Positions 1-15,300 of a DNA stretch of 64,000 bases are shown piece by piece (positions within the stretch are counted from its first letter, which is position 1; each line of letters starts with the position of its first letter). Position numbers and translations under genes: made by a program. Below the pieces are notes generated by a model. It had not been told where the DNA came from, searched no databases, and saw only the letters and a list, made by a program, of their open reading frames with translations. This DNA is from Cheiracanthium punctorium (Eukaryota > Arthropoda > Arachnida > Araneae > Cheiracanthiidae): positions 301,015 through 365,014 of the forward strand of contig JAWZYV010012351.1 in assembly GCA_038373885.1 (NCBI GenBank), in the 5' to 3' direction.

Positions 1-258
1 TACAAAAATATAACAGGAGACAAAACGGGGTAAGATTTATCCTAAGGGAGTGCTTAAGTTACATAAATAGGCACAAGTGCTGACGATTAACTATGGATGT
101 GAATTGAAAAATGTAAATATAAGAAACAGACACAAGGTTGCTAACTTTAGCACATTAGCACTGATGTCATTTTAACAAAAAAAAAAGTATCATATAATAA
201 TAGACTACATCTTTGCTTAAAACTGAATATGAAGTAATCATGTAGATTTTTTTCTTAC

Positions 259-360
259 CTATAACCTTTTCCACCATTTCATAAAACAATTTTTCTTGGG
301 CTTCTCTATATTTTTTCCACAAGCTGACACCAATGTATGAAAGGAATATCACGAGAATAA
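259..360 (-). CDS. LEMD2: LEM gene, coding exon 8: second half of TM2 and nucleoplasmic helix
   Basis: The acceptor is TTGCTTTTTTCAG and the donor is GTAAGA. It completes a Phe codon, then encodes ILVIFLSYIGVSLW (TM2) and KKYREAQEKLFYEMVEKVI, an amphipathic charged helix leading to the winged-helix domain. The last base starts codon 473. No further exon is visible in positions 1-253, so the gene continues left of the window. Confidence 0.92.
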
Positions 361-3300
361 CTGAAAAAAGCAAGAATATATAAATACTTGCATAATTCAG
401 ATTAGACCACATTAAAATGCTATGCACACAAGAACATAGCATCTATTATATAAATATGAAAGTTTGTTTGTTTAGCGTCGACTGATCGGCTTGAAATTTA
501 GCACATACATGTAAAACGACATATATAAGGAGTATTTAAAATAACTAAAAAAATTATGCTCCACTGCAAAGAAAATATTTTTTCATTCACAAGGAGAAGG
601 CGCAGAATAAGGAAACAGATTTCAATCATCTTTGGCTAGTGGCAGTACACCATGTGACTATGCTGTGTGTAAAATACTAAGATGAAACACTCAAACATAA
701 TCGACATAAATGAATATTTATTTTCGAACCACTTTATATATGTGGAGTTGATATATGTGAAGTTCATCACGTGACCCTCTTGGAGAAGGAAAAATTGCAC
801 TCTCAAAGAGTCTGGCAAATGGACCTTGTATGCCGAGAAAAGTGGATGATGTTGAGGATGTTTCTTGGCACATTCCACTAATTTAAATATTAAAAAAAGG
901 AAATCCGTAAATTAGTCCTAGAGTATCCAGTTTTATGCACGTAAAGAACCTTGAATAGACATACAGTCACTCTCCCAATAAAACCAAATCATTAGATCAG
1001 GGCTGGCATTAAACCAATCAGGGTGGTTTAAACCAAATGGTCTTTCTCTCAAAAAAAAAAAAAAAAAATTGTTTTTTTTAAAAGAATAATTTAAAATTAC
1101 GAATACTACAGATAGAATACGTTCTGATATATTTTTAAATTATCCTCATAAGTATCAGCAATGAGTTTTATATCAATCTATAGATACCTTATTGTTTTAT
1201 AATTAAAAATTATTAATTAAACTGAAATTATTGGCTGCATTTTTTACTTGTTTCTAAAATAGAGGTTTTGTGATTTAACAACTTATTTCTAAACCTTAAA
1301 AATATTATTTTGAACGACTGTTGTTGTTGCTAATGCCCTCTGGCAACCGCGTTGCGGTGACAGATCCTCCTATATAGGCAGGCGATGGGCTGAAGGAGCG
1401 GCTTCCATTTCAATGAGCCCCAGTGGGAGGAAGTCCGTCTTAGTTCGGGGTCCCGTAATTTTGAACCAATTCCAGAGGAGGGACCAACCCCCTGAAATCG
1501 GCACCCCCAGAGGTATCATTTAAAAACTTGGAGGACTTTGGAGCCACAACTGATTTTACGTGTACCAGCTCCCATTAGCATACACGGTTCCACAGCGGTC
1601 GGGCGGAGAGGGGGAAGTCCCTCCCAAGCACTGGCCAAGCCGGGTGCTGCTTCACTTGCTGTGTTCTTATGGGAACAGAGTTTAGCGCCCAGACCACTGC
1701 GGGACTTTTGAACAACTTATCGCCATTATTACTGATGAATCTAAGAGCAATATTTCATGTAAAATGTAATCAACAATTACTTTTGTATTATATTATACTA
1801 GCTGCCAAGGTGGCCAACTTTCCCGCCCCATATCTTATTATTCTATATACTCAGTCAATTTTGTCCAAATTATCGTCCTTTCAACAAGAATCTTATTTCG
1901 TTGTTTTAACAGTATTTGTCATGAAATTTATTTAGGTTATGGTTGCTACAAAATTTGGGGGCATCATGACAAAAGCTGATGGTGGCCATGGGACATGTGA
2001 AAAGATCCGAAAGGTTTTGTGGGCCTTACCGTGGCACAGTGGTAATGTCACTGAAAATGGTAGGTGGCCGAAGTGTGAAGGTTCTGGGTTCGGGTCCAAT
2101 CACACGTCTGTCAATCTAATGGTCTGGAGTTTTGGTAGGTTTTCTCCAGATGTAACGTGAATATGCGTTAGAACCTCTTAGAAAGTCTTCCTACCAAGAC
2201 ACCTCCGATCCTTGGCAGAACGTCCTAGAGTAGTGTTGCCATAATCAAACCAAAAAGAAACATTTTGCTTCTTCGCGTATGCATTGTTATTTTGTAATCT
2301 AGCTACTGTGTGACAAACGTAACCAGTAACAAATATGCTTGCCTCACTTGATGTCATTGAACTGTTAATTTGGAGTTTTGCACGTGTGTTATTGTTATTA
2401 TGCTAATGTTTACATCTAGTTGTTGCAACTCCCAGCATAGAAATATTGTCAATTTATAAGTATAGCAACAATTGTTTATTTACTTTGTTTTAATTATTTT
2501 CAGAAGAAATATTAATTGCTATTTGAACATTTTACAAATAATTTTATTTATAAATATGTAACACATAATTATAAAAAGATTTTAAAAAAAAAACTGGTTT
2601 AAACAACAACAACAAAAAAAAAGCAGTTTAAACCAAAAAACTGGTGTTTTTTTTTTTTTTTTGTTTAAAAAAAAAAAAAAAGATTTTTTCCCAACCCTGC
2701 ATTGGATGTAGCCCCATGCAGCCATGATGGAAATCTCATTATCTGCACCAACACAGAAACACTAATAGAATCTTCAAAAGTGTATATCTCCTCTATCTTT
2801 TCAGAAGACAATTTTTGCTTTGTTTTAAAGTACAGTATAAGAGCTTCTTACCATGTCATTTTGAGATTTTTATCACTTGTCCCATATGACTTTTTTGGGG
2901 GGTGAAAAGTTAACCTATTCTCAATACCAAGAATCGCTTTTTGTATTACTTCAAAAGCATGCATCTCCTCTGTCTTTTGGAATAACAAGACTTTTTATTT
3001 TGTTTTAAAGTGCAGTATAAGAGCCTCGGACCATGTCATTTTTAGATTTTTATCAGCTGTCCCACATGACCTTTTTTTTTTGGGGGGGGGGGTGAAAAAG
3101 CACATTTTTCAATTTTTGAAAGTTTAAGCAATATTTATAGGATGAAGGACCACCAGTAACAGCTCAATTTTTTTTTCTGCATATAGCATTGATATGCATG
3201 TGTAATAAGAAAAAAAAAAAAAGTGGTTTGTTATTTAAAGTCCTTCATTGTATTTTTAATGCCTAAAATGACAAAAACATTAGTTTGTGAACGACTATGT

Positions 3301-6300
3301 GATGTCCAAAAACTGTATTTAGGCTTAACATAAATCTATTTTGTTATGCGCATTAAAAAGTCCATTTTTTAAGCTTTCCAATAAGCCCTATTTGATCTTC
3401 CTGCTATTTCAAATAAAAATTCTACAACTTTTAGAAAAAGAGCCTAAAATGGCGATTTTTACTCATCCATGGAGCAAACAAATGGCTACATCTCAAGAAC
3501 AAAATTTTTTTAATAAATTAAAAAAAAACTGTTTTGGGATACATAAGATCATCACCTACAAAATTTTGTGAAAATAAAAAATGGTGCGGCACAAAGATTT
3601 CTTAAAATTTGTCAATTTTATATGGAATGACCCTATCATTAAATGGGGTAATCAATGCTAAAAGAGTATTTCCTATTGTATCTTAAGTCATGTTTTTTTC
3701 AAGAAATGGTATTCTAATCAAATTACAAAAATTCAGTTATTTCTTAAAATAAGGATGCATAACATTTGTAGAAAAATTTTTAATCTCATGTTGACCTATT
3801 GATGGAATGTAGCAATTTGATCGCTATTTTAAACTAATCTAGAAGTGTTAAATAAAATTCATGGATAATTTTTAAAACAACCTACTTATTTTCATAAAGG
3901 GTCGGTGTAACTATATATGCAATTCAATTGAGCATTCTGTGGCTTATTGGCAAGGCTCGGGACTATTACTCTTGCATTATGGGTTTGAATCTCTTCGTGT
4001 GGAAGCATTTTTTTCTCTCTCTTTTTTTAAAAATTACATCAATACTTATATTTATTAGAAAAAAGTACTTATTCTTTCTTTTTAATTATTTAGATTTTTT
4101 AATTTTATTGTTTATTTTAAATTTAATTTCTACTATTCCAAGTCTAATAATTTTATAATTAAATGAATTAAGAACGTTTCTTATCAGACAGCTTAAAAAA
4201 TACCTAGCAGTCACAAAAAACCAGCATTTATTTGATGCTCTTAGTGCAGACAGATTTTTTGTTTTGAAAGTTTTTACCATAATTATTATTCAGGATCATG
4301 TATGCAATTATAGAGTATTGTTTCAATAAATTGAATATGCAACCAAAAAATTACATTTTACATTTTATCAACCTATAATCTTTTAATTATCATAAATGAT
4401 ATTTAAGTTACAAAATGCATTATTATATTCAAATAATAATCACAAGCATCACTACCTGCTGATTACTGGGGGAGGAGGGGCAGAAAACAAAATACGCTCT
4501 ACTTATTTCTATCTTTTTAACAATTAAAAATAAAAAATCAAATTACTAGTGGGAGATGTCCCCATTGGTTTTGACGACCATGATAGTAATAACTATAATC
4601 AATTATAAAAATATCAGACATGGAATAGTAGAAATTATATTTAAAGTAAATAATGAAAAAGTATTTAAAAAAATTTTTTTTTTAATAAATGGATTAGGTA
4701 TTGATGTATTAAAAAAAAAAAAAAAAGAAGAAGAAGAAGAGGAAAAAGTTTGCTCAGTAAGAGATTCAAAACCATAATACAAGAGTGCGAGTCCCGAACC
4801 TTTCTAACTATACCACATAATGCTCAACAGAAGTTGTACATATAGTTTACATATAAAATTTCGGTAAAGTGGTTCAAATATAAATATTCATTTTTCTCAA
4901 CTATATTTGAGAGCATCTTAGTATTCTATACACAGCGCATTCACATAGTATACTACTACTATGCCAAAGATCTTTGAAATCCGTTTCCCTTAAGCTGTGC
5001 CTCCTCCTTGTCAGTAGACATACAAAATTTTACCAGATAGATTACAGTTGATTGATAAAACAAAAATTTACTATTTATAAACATCTGATTAAAGAAATGT
5101 TGAACATTTACTATTCGGGTAGAGTTCAGCAGATACGACATATACAGTATACAAATGCTGCATAATATTATAACTTTTACCAACATCTTTTCTAAATTAA
5201 ACATTATAGAGGTGTTTACACTAGTTTGAAAAGATAATTTATATTTCTTACAAGCACACAACATGAGAAGTCTAAAAGTCGTCCACTGAAGTGAAAGTCT
5301 TACACGACACCATAAAGATTTGGCAGCCTGTGTAGCTTCCAAGGCACTGGAATCAAAATATACCCAATTATCAGTTGTAGCTAGTTCAGATTCACCCATA
5401 GAGTACCACCTGTAATGAGTTAGAATTAAATATTAGTGTACAAACTAATTAAAAGAAATATTAGTATTCTAGAAACGGCTTTAACTAGTTTTTAGCTAGA
5501 CTTCAATGTCACACTGAAACATGCGAGTTTTTCAAAGCTGAACTTTCATTAATTAATAGAAAAGTTTTCTTCATTTTAAGCAATGCAGCTCTTTCCCCCT
5601 TTACAATGATTCTGGTTTAAATTTGTAGTGTTAAGTTATACACATTGTGAATTCAGCATACATTAAAAAGCATCATAATATACATACTGATTTTTCGTGC
5701 TTGGATTACTGAAAAATTCAGATTACAGAGAGGTGTTTGAAAAAAATATGACTATGCTATTAAAATATACTTATTTAAAAAATAAGTATGCACCAATAAA
5801 GCATTTTCTATCTTTGGGTGCATAAAATTAAATATACATGTTTAAATTAAGAAATATACATTCTGTATTTAAGTCCATCTTAAAAAAAAAAAAAATACAT
5901 ATAGTAATAATAATTGAGTATTTAAACATTTTTTCCACTGTCTTCATCCCTTAAATGTTATAGAAATACTTGCAGCCACAGCAACTTCATGCTTCATTGT
6001 CATAGTATTAGAATCCTCTCTTAATTTCATATTCACTCTTATTGCCAACTTTTAAATGTTCTTAAGAATTCCATCATCAGTTTTCAAGGCAAACCCATTC
6101 TTCTCAATCTATGTTAAAATATTAGGTTCAATCACTATAGCCTCTTTAAATCAATCTAAATGTCATTTTTTGGTTGGCATCACCTATTCTGTTAGCTGAT
6201 TCTACAAGGATGTCCTCCTTCCCATTCTAAGAAGTGCAAATGGTTTACTCTAATGACATTACTCTAAGAAAAATATAAAATCTTTAAGATTAAAGTTTTC

Positions 6301-9300
6301 ATTCTTGCAATAATGTCCACATGTCCACATTAATCCACAAGTATGAATAGAGCTTTTGTTGTATAACAGAGTTTGACTTTTTTTGAATTATAATATTTTG
6401 ATCCATTGGTTTCAATCTGATCTACTGTACCTACAGACAGAAGTTTATCTATCATGGACTGGTGAAACCTACAAACTTAATTCTGTTGCAGGTTTCCTAT
6501 CACTATTTAGAAAGTGGGGAACTTCTGAAACTGGCCACCCCTTAAAAACTCCTAATAACTGAAAAGACTTTCAGACAATTCAGCAACTACATACAATGGC
6601 TCTTCAAATAATTTTTTGAGATTGTTTTCATAAATACAGTTATACAATTCAATCTAATTAGATCAGGGATAGAAAGATATAGTCAAGTCCCGTTTTAACG
6701 AATCTCAAGGGACCAAAGAAATCATTTCGCTTGAATGAAATTTTGTTATACCAATATTTATGATTGTATAGTCTTTGCTATAGCAAGATTTTTAATAAAA
6801 GACTTTGGTAATCCCCAAATAAAATTACAATATCGGTATGGTGAAATTTCATTAGAGCGAAATGACTTCTCTTGTCCCTTGGGATTTGTTAAAATGACTG
6901 CATACCTGCCAACCTCCTTAAGCCAAAAGCAGGAAGACTCAGGTTGAAAAAACAGAAGATTTTACAAAAAATCAGAAAATAATTTTTAAAAATAAGAATT
7001 AAGAAGAGAAGACTTTTCCCCAGTGTATCATCATTTATTTTTTTTATATCTGTAATGTATGGAAATAAAAACAAAATTAAATAGTAATAGAAAAGAGCTT
7101 ATGTGAATTTTTATATAAAATGAAAATAGATGCAGTATTTTCACAAGAATAAAAACAATTAAATAAATGGAAATTTGACTAAATTTTTAACCAAAGTATG
7201 TTTAGCTGATTCAAAGTAGCTTTTACCAATAGTTCACCAGAAAAATTATTTTCAAGCTTTAGTTTTCAACGCTAAAAAATTTCCTAATGATGAATCACTG
7301 AGAGAGGAACAAAATGAAGTTTTTTTTTTTTTTTTTTTAAACTATCGAGAAAAGATTAGCTCACAAACACTTTGACCTCACTCATACAAGAGCATTATGC
7401 TGTTAGCTATCGAAATGATTACCTTAATAAATTATTTTGAAATAACTTATTAATTTACATTTTTTTTTTTTTTTGCACAGTATGATACAATTTAATATAT
7501 TGACTAAAAATTTTTAAAAAACCAGAAGATTTTATCTTCTGGCAGAAGACCAGAAGATAGCTTAAAAAAACAGAAGTCTTCTGTCAAAACCAGAAGAGTT
7601 AGCAAGTATGTGACTGTATTTCTATTTTCAGACATGTTTCTCTTTAAAAAAGGTTCCATGTAAAGTAGGTTTTATAAGTCCAGCTAAGAAGTAAAAAGCC
7701 TAAGAGCAGATCAACAGAAGCCTTAATGACACTTTCATACAGGGATGCAAATTTCCTACTACTTCGGATACATTACAAATATTTCTCACTATTAAAAAAT
7801 TAAAATGCAATATGGAGGATATCCATAGTTCGAAAGTTAAGGAATACCTTTTCCTCAGATATATATTTCAGCCACCCTTCATGGATGTCTTCAGTCCCTA
7901 TTCTTCTTTAATGGTGTCGATCCTCTCCTTTCTTCCCAGCGAAACTGCCACTGTATTACGCCACTGATGCCTGTGTGCACCAAGCATCAACAACATGGTG
8001 CACCCAGGCATCAATGACATCTGGAATGAATACAGAGGCAGTTTCACTGGGAAGAAAGGAGAGGATCGACGCCATTGCAGAAGACCAGCAACGACTGAAG
8101 ATGGTTGCGAAGGGTGACTAAAATATTTATTGGAGGAAAAGGTATTCCTAAACTTTTTAACTATGGATACCCTCCACATTTCATTTTAATCTTTTATTAT
8201 TCGACCGGTACCAGGCTTTTTTCTTGTTTTAACAATCCTCCTACGAAATGCACTTGCCTGCATAGCAACATCTATTTACGCCCAAAAAGTGCTTTTTAAA
8301 TTCATGCTGCCAAAGATTCTTACAATAAAAAATGCCTTCTGTAGAAGAGCCAGATGATAAAGGGCCTATTTTTCTAAAATTAAGAAGTATCTCCAAATGT
8401 AAAGTAACAGAATTTCAACATATTAATTTCCTAAAGAGACTGTATTTATTATAATATAGCTCCAAAATTCATGAAAATCATCAGCTATTTTCTCAACCAA
8501 GAATTCTTTTATGAACTGAAACATTTTGAACAACTTCTTAAAATACACAATAAAGAAATTTACTACAATTGCCATTCTAACCAAAGAAGAAAAGTCATAA
8601 TACAAAATTAAAGAATAAATGTGCCTCTAACATATATCAATAACAAATTAGTAATATATAGTTTTGTCAAAAAGAAAGGCAAATTTATCAAATCAAACAG
8701 TATTAAAAACTTCTGGATGAAGAAAAAGAAATTTAATGATAAATTAGTTTTATCCAAAGAAGATCAATTCATTAATCTATCCTCTCTAGAACTTGCACAA
8801 CAAAAAAACCACGTTAAATTTAGGTCCTAAATTTATTCTTAATGACAATTTTAATATTAATGACACCATCGCAAATATCGAAGCTGCCATAAATTTTCTC
8901 CCCAACTCAGATAAATAAGAAATAACGACTTACTGCACAAAAAGAGATAAACAAAAAACTAATGGTCCCAACTAGAGACAGTGAAGACCGAAAATGCCTT
9001 ACAGAATTAAAGAAAAATGAAAAAAATAACATGTCTAAGTTAAAGAGGAAAAACAGATATCCTCAACAAAACCAACTGTTGAGAAAAAATGGAGCAAAAC
9101 CATAAAATCCCTTAATGTAGAACAAAAGACGCTGACACTAAATTAAACAATACACTCTCAAAATATTAATTAACAAGAAAGATAAGTCATGCTAAATGCA
9201 TTGATTATAAAACACTTTTAACACATCAATATTTTTTGCGTCAAATTTGGCAATGTATTTTCCTTAAATTTGGTGAGATTTCGGAGATAATGTTGTATTA

Positions 9301-12300
9301 TCACTATAAATGCAATTTTATGAGACCCAGTAAAAGAGATTTTTTAAAAACTCCATCATTTAACTGAAGAATCTAAAAATTTTATACTCATTGTCTTATG
9401 CTAGAAATGTATTAGTGTCTCACAAATGCCACAGATTGTAATGTATTGGAATTCTTTTGAGTGTTCCAGTAGAAGAATTATTAATAATACAGACAACACT
9501 ATTTTCAATGGAGAACACTACTTTGAGAGCCTTAATATTATGTATGTCAACATTGTTTACTTTCAAAAAACCGAATCTCTAAAATACGTTTTCAAGAATG
9601 AGTGCCCATAGAGTGCAATGTATTTGATTTTTTTTCTCCTTTAAAAGAACTGTAAATGCTACTTACACTATTTTCAATAGGGTACATGGTACTGTACGTA
9701 GAAAAAAAATTTCGCACATATCGGTGTATATTTACGGCAGTTAGAACACTGGACAGATGGATAACAGAACGGACAAACAAACTTAAATAATTCAAACTTG
9801 TTGGTAAGTTAAAAATATAAATATTAATTTTATATAGCATAATGGTATAGGACGAACACTGAGAGCGAGAGATTTATTCTTCTAAAGGTTAGCAGTCTAA
9901 AATTCATTTTCCAAGCACTAAAAAATCAAAATTTGAATTTTTATTCCATGTAAATTCGTTAACCTGTTTTGGGTACTTACACATTAATGGATTTTTGTCA
10001 GTCAGAGAAATTTCACTTATGCAACCCCCCCCCCCTCCTACACAGATAGCCCTTAGCCATTCCTTAATGAAACACAATACACTAAATCAGTTCATTAAGG
10101 TGCGAGTAATGAATTTTCAAAATTCCCAATGAAATCGTCATAGTTTAATATTATCACAATAGAAATTTTTTGATTTACCAAACAATGAAAATATTGCCAA
10201 TCTCTGTTCATTTTTCATACCATATTTGGTAATTTATCACAAAAGTTGCCGACACTGGTGACTTTTGGCGCACTTCATCATGAGGGAGGCACTTGATCGT
10301 CGTCGGATTATTAGCTAATTATATTGTAGGTTATAGTATTATAAGCTTTAAATTGATACCCGTCTCTAAACTGCCATTGACCGTAGTGTATTTGAATTAT
10401 TTTGAGTGCTTTTGTAGAACTATTTAACTATGCAGACACTATTTTTGATGGAAAGCTTCATCTTGTAATCCTTAACATATAATATTAACTTTGTTTCATT
10501 TGAAATAGCAGAATCTGGAAAAAGCTTGTTAAGTGTGATGTCAATATGAAGTAATAATCCCTTGCAATTGCTAATTTTGTCATGCAAATGACAGGGATGA
10601 GATTGGCAAAAGAGCAAAAAAGCTGAAATCATACGAGAGCCAAAATTTGTACATGTGATATTTATATCTAATTAATGTGAAAGAAGTTTTAAGAGAAGAA
10701 AAACATTGGAACATGCTAGAAGATAAAAATATCACACAGTTAACTAATAACTACAATCAGGAATTCACAGAAAAAACAAAATTTTCAGAGAAAAAGACAA
10801 AAAAAGTTATTTCCTCTTTATTCACAAAAAGCTGAAATCAGCTAAAAAGCTGAAGAATCTCATCCCTGAAATGATTAACATTTTTACTCTTGGAAATGAA
10901 ATAGTGTTGAAAATAGTGAAAAATCGCTTAAAAATTAGGGAACAGGTGAATTTTCAGATTTTTAAAGTAGCGCAGATTGTTTTCTATATTTTCATACATA
11001 ATTATGAAAAATTTCAAGCAGATCTCACAAGCAGTGTAGATGTTACTAGGCTTTTTTTGTGTTAACTTTGTAATCTTTTTGCAGCAATAACAGAAAAAGT
11101 TTTATCTTGAATCAAGGATCACAGAGCAGAGGCGCCGACTTTACAAAATTTCTATGGGTGCCCTAAAAGTCCGTGAAGGGGGGGGGGGGGGTTAATAAAA
11201 TGTTGAAAGTCGCACAAGGTTTGTAATTTTTGATAAAGGATCGCTAAGTTTGGTGCCAAAACGCGACAATTTATTTTAAAGGGGGAGTATAGTTGGAATG
11301 TACTTGGCTAAGATTATAAAATAGTTTTAGTAGGTGATTTTAAGATAGATTTTGATTCCGAAGGTGGGTTTTTATGGAACAAGGAAAAAAATACGGCACA
11401 CTCATGAATAACGATACACTTTCCAACTTTATGGAATCTTTTCCAACTACCCTTCAATCTTTTCCTATTATTATTTGCTTCCTTGCTCATAACTACTCAA
11501 TCATTTGACTTTTCGTGCACATTTTTACCAGTGGGAAATGGTTAATACAAATAATCATTTTAGCTCCGCATAAAATATCCAATATCTGAGGGTAGGGATC
11601 GAAGAAAGGATATCTGCCTCACGGTTTTGGTACACAAATTAAAATAAACTAACTGCACCAAGGATTCGAAAAAATTCAGGATGATTCTTCACAAGCTGCA
11701 CTACACACTGCAATAAATTCGAAAACTTTCATGAAACTTTCAGAAAAAGATCTTAAACGTGGAACTGCTCAGCAAAATATTTCTAAGAGTGGCCATTCTG
11801 CAAAATTTTTTGTTTATTCCGGTGTCTAGTACAGCTTGTGAACATACATCCTAAAAATTGTGAAGTGCTTAAGATAATTAGTTTTCTTTTTTGTATTTAT
11901 ACACCAAAATGCGTGTTTTTTTCCCAGTGCTGAAGGCGACATTCAAAGTTCAATTTAAGTGAATAGTGTGAATTTTGGCATCCGATTATTTGTACTACGG
12001 TGAAGCAACACTGGGCATAGAATGAAAGTTTCCACCGCTGTGCCTTAGTAACGATAACAGCAAACCAGTTAAAATCAACATTCTTTTTAAAGTAATGAAG
12101 TATTTCTGATGAAATGCTCTTCTTTTAGAAAAATCTGCTTGTGCTGGAGTCACCTTAAATTTGTTTGCCTTACGCAAATTCACAGTCAAAATTCGAGGAT
12201 TCCTGGGTGCACACCCACTTTGCCCTTGTAATAAATCAGACCTGAAAGAGGTGTATTACATTATTTCACTTTTTTTTTTTTTTTTTTTTTACTTTTAGCG

Positions 12301-15300
12301 ATAGAATTTTGATTGGTTTTAACTAATCATTATAAATTTCAAAGCAAAAGAAAAGTGTATTACTACGTTTATTGGGGGAAAAAAAAAACATGCAACAATA
12401 ATATCACAATCAGTCACATTTCTTGTCATGTAAATGGAAATTTTGTATAAAAAGTGATTCAGTTTTCGAATGTAACAATTCACGATCAATGTTATTCTTG
12501 TTAATCTATCTCATCCCTGTCTGAAATCCTCAGAGTTTTCAAAAAATGTTATTCATAGTATTGTTTCTCAGCTCATTCATTTCCTGTTTTTTTTTTTTTT
12601 TTAAACATTTTTGTAGACCTATAAACAGCTGCAGCTAAGCCTTGACTATTTTCTTTTCTTTTTTTTCCCAACAAATTAAAAAAATTACAAACATTATACC
12701 TTTAAAATTAAACTAGATAATTTCCTCAGAATGAATTAATGCCAATGCAACGTTTTCTATGTTGAAATGTGTGTAAGACCACATAAAAAAGATTGGTAAC
12801 TATTTAATGCAGACAGAAAAATAAAGCAGAACAAAAAAAGTTGTTTATCTTAGAGTTAATAATTATTCAAAAAATATTTTGAATTGTTGGCCATATAACC
12901 TCCAGGCATGATTTTGAGCATCCTCCTGAAGTAGAGATATTTTACCCTCTACCATTAAGTGGTCAAATTTGCAAAATTACGAGAGACATACATTTCAGTA
13001 ATGTGTGTTCATGCACCCATGATTTCAGTATAATTTTAAAAAACAGCATTGGGCTAGATCAAAGCAAATAGTACCTAATTCCGCTTTGTCAAACAAGAAC
13101 AAAAATTGAACAAAATATTCGCAGAAAATGAAACGGAAGGCATCCGAAATGTTAGTGTGGACGACAGTCTGTTCCATCCTTTTCAATAAATAACTGAGCA
13201 CTAAAATCATTCAAAAATAAGAAAAGGAAATTGAGACTTTAGAAGAAAGTGACACAAACCTTTATACCTTAGAAGCCTCGCCTCAGTCTCATTCAATTAA
13301 CACCAAAGCGCCGACACTTTTTGATGAATGGGCATCTTTTTTTGTTCCAGAGACATACAAAGTGTTGTATATTAGGTGCTTGTAAACAGACAGACCTTGA
13401 TGTTCTCTATTTACAATAAAAACAATTAAACCTACTCACTTCGGAATCCTGCAGTAATATTATTAGAACTATCTCAAAACATTTCCATAATGGGAATGAG
13501 TCTTTCACCTAACTCCTGTGTTATCTTTCCCGCGTGAACTTTCTTCTGATTGTAGCCAGTGGCTTTGTCTCAAATTCTCCGTTTTTCGGTACTCTTGGGC
13601 TAACACAATCTCATTGTATTCATACATTTTCCCATGGAGGACGAGGATTCTGGGATGAGGTCTGTGGATCAGAAAGGGAGGGGGGGGGCACTTAGGACTT
13701 CGGCTGCAATGGGCAAAGGCATTGCCTGTGGGGCTGCAGGGAGTCGCACATCACATTGTGAAAAAGCTTTGAATTTTAGAAAGACATTGTTTCCATGGGC
13801 GGCAGATAGGAAGGCAAGTGGCAGTGGGGGATTGAGATTTGAGCCCGCCTACTCATCGGTATAGTAAACATTTTTACAGCATACTGAACTTCTAAGTATT
13901 ATTTTCATGCTAAAATGTCTGAAAGTTAAGATGACCCTCCATACACCTCTAAAGTAGTACTCATATGAGAACTATTCTAATTATTATTTTAAGTAGACAA
14001 AAATATTACCTGTTTGTATTCCTTTTTCTTTTTATTTTTTTTCATGCACTTTTTAAAATTTTAGAGTATGTGCTAAGTTACTACTTATTGGAATTTTATT
14101 ATAATTACTCCAGTTCCGAGGCACATAAGGGTGTATGCCGAAGAAACAAAACCTGCATAACGGTCTTAGTACACAAATTAAAGTAAACTATCGCACCAAG
14201 GATTCGAAAAAATTTAGGATGATTCTTTATAAGCTGCACTACATACCGAAATAAAGAATAACATGTTCTTTAAAATTTTCGATTTTAAAGAATTTTTTCT
14301 AAAAGTTTTGTAAATGATACAGGTTTATTGTTTATTTCAGTGTATAGTGCAGTTTCTAAAACATACATCCTAAAAATTTGAAATACTTGACATAATTAAT
14401 TTTTTTGTATTTGTGTACCAAAATTTCATGTTTTTTTTTTTAGCACCAGAGTGCTATTAATTTCAACCTTGCTTTTTGTGTAGACACGATTTTGGTACAA
14501 TTTTCGCGTCGAGTCACTTTTGAAATGTGTTTGAAATGTGGAGGGGTTGGGGAGGCATTAATAAAATGTTAAAAGTCGCACAAGGTTTGCAATTTTTGAT
14601 AAACGATCGCTAAACTGGGTGCCAAAATGCGACAATTTATTATAAATGTATTTTGAGTATAGTTAGAAAACGCCTGGCGAATATTGTAAAATAGTTTTAG
14701 TAGACGATTTAAATATAGATTTTAATTCCGAAGAAGTGTTTTATAGAATACATGGACGTAGCCAGCGAGGGGCAAGGTAGGGCAGCTGCCCCCCCCCCCC
14801 TAAAATGAGCTAGTCATAGTGTCCGATTATGACAAACCGGGCATTCTCCGGTTAGACTCCATGCCCTGCCCCCCCCCCGTAATGAAAATCCTGGCTACGC
14901 CCTTGATAGAATAGTGAAAACATATACGGTACACATCATAGATTATGATACACTTTCCAAATGGTATTTATAAAGGTGAAGTGTAGTTTGACTATGCCTG
15001 GCGAAAATTGTTAAAGTTTTGGTAGGCGATTTTAATATAGATTTCTATTCCGAAGAAGTGTTTTATGGAACAAAGATGGAAAATATGATACACTCATGGA
15101 TTATGATGCTCATTCCAAACACTATTTAAAATGTCTACGAGATATATTTGGAATATGCCTATAGGTCGAATATGCCTGGTGAAGATTTTAAAAGAGGATC
15201 AAGAGGCGTAGGTTAAGATAGATTTGGATTCCAAAGATGTGCTTTATGGTTCAAGAAAGAGGCGATTCCTATTTTAACGCCCCTACTTTCGCCAACCTAA

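Noticed and set aside
2030..2103. A functional tRNA gene
   Set aside because: A and B boxes are present but no acceptor stem or cloverleaf can be formed by eye, and it lies in a transposon.
4959..5251. Continuation of the exon 7 frame past its donor
   Set aside because: Family similarity stops at a good GTAAGA donor and exon 8 joins in phase, so the rest is intron.
5930..6640. A decayed gene on the minus strand
   Set aside because: The composition hinted at coding sequence, but frames are short, stops are frequent and no family could be recognised.
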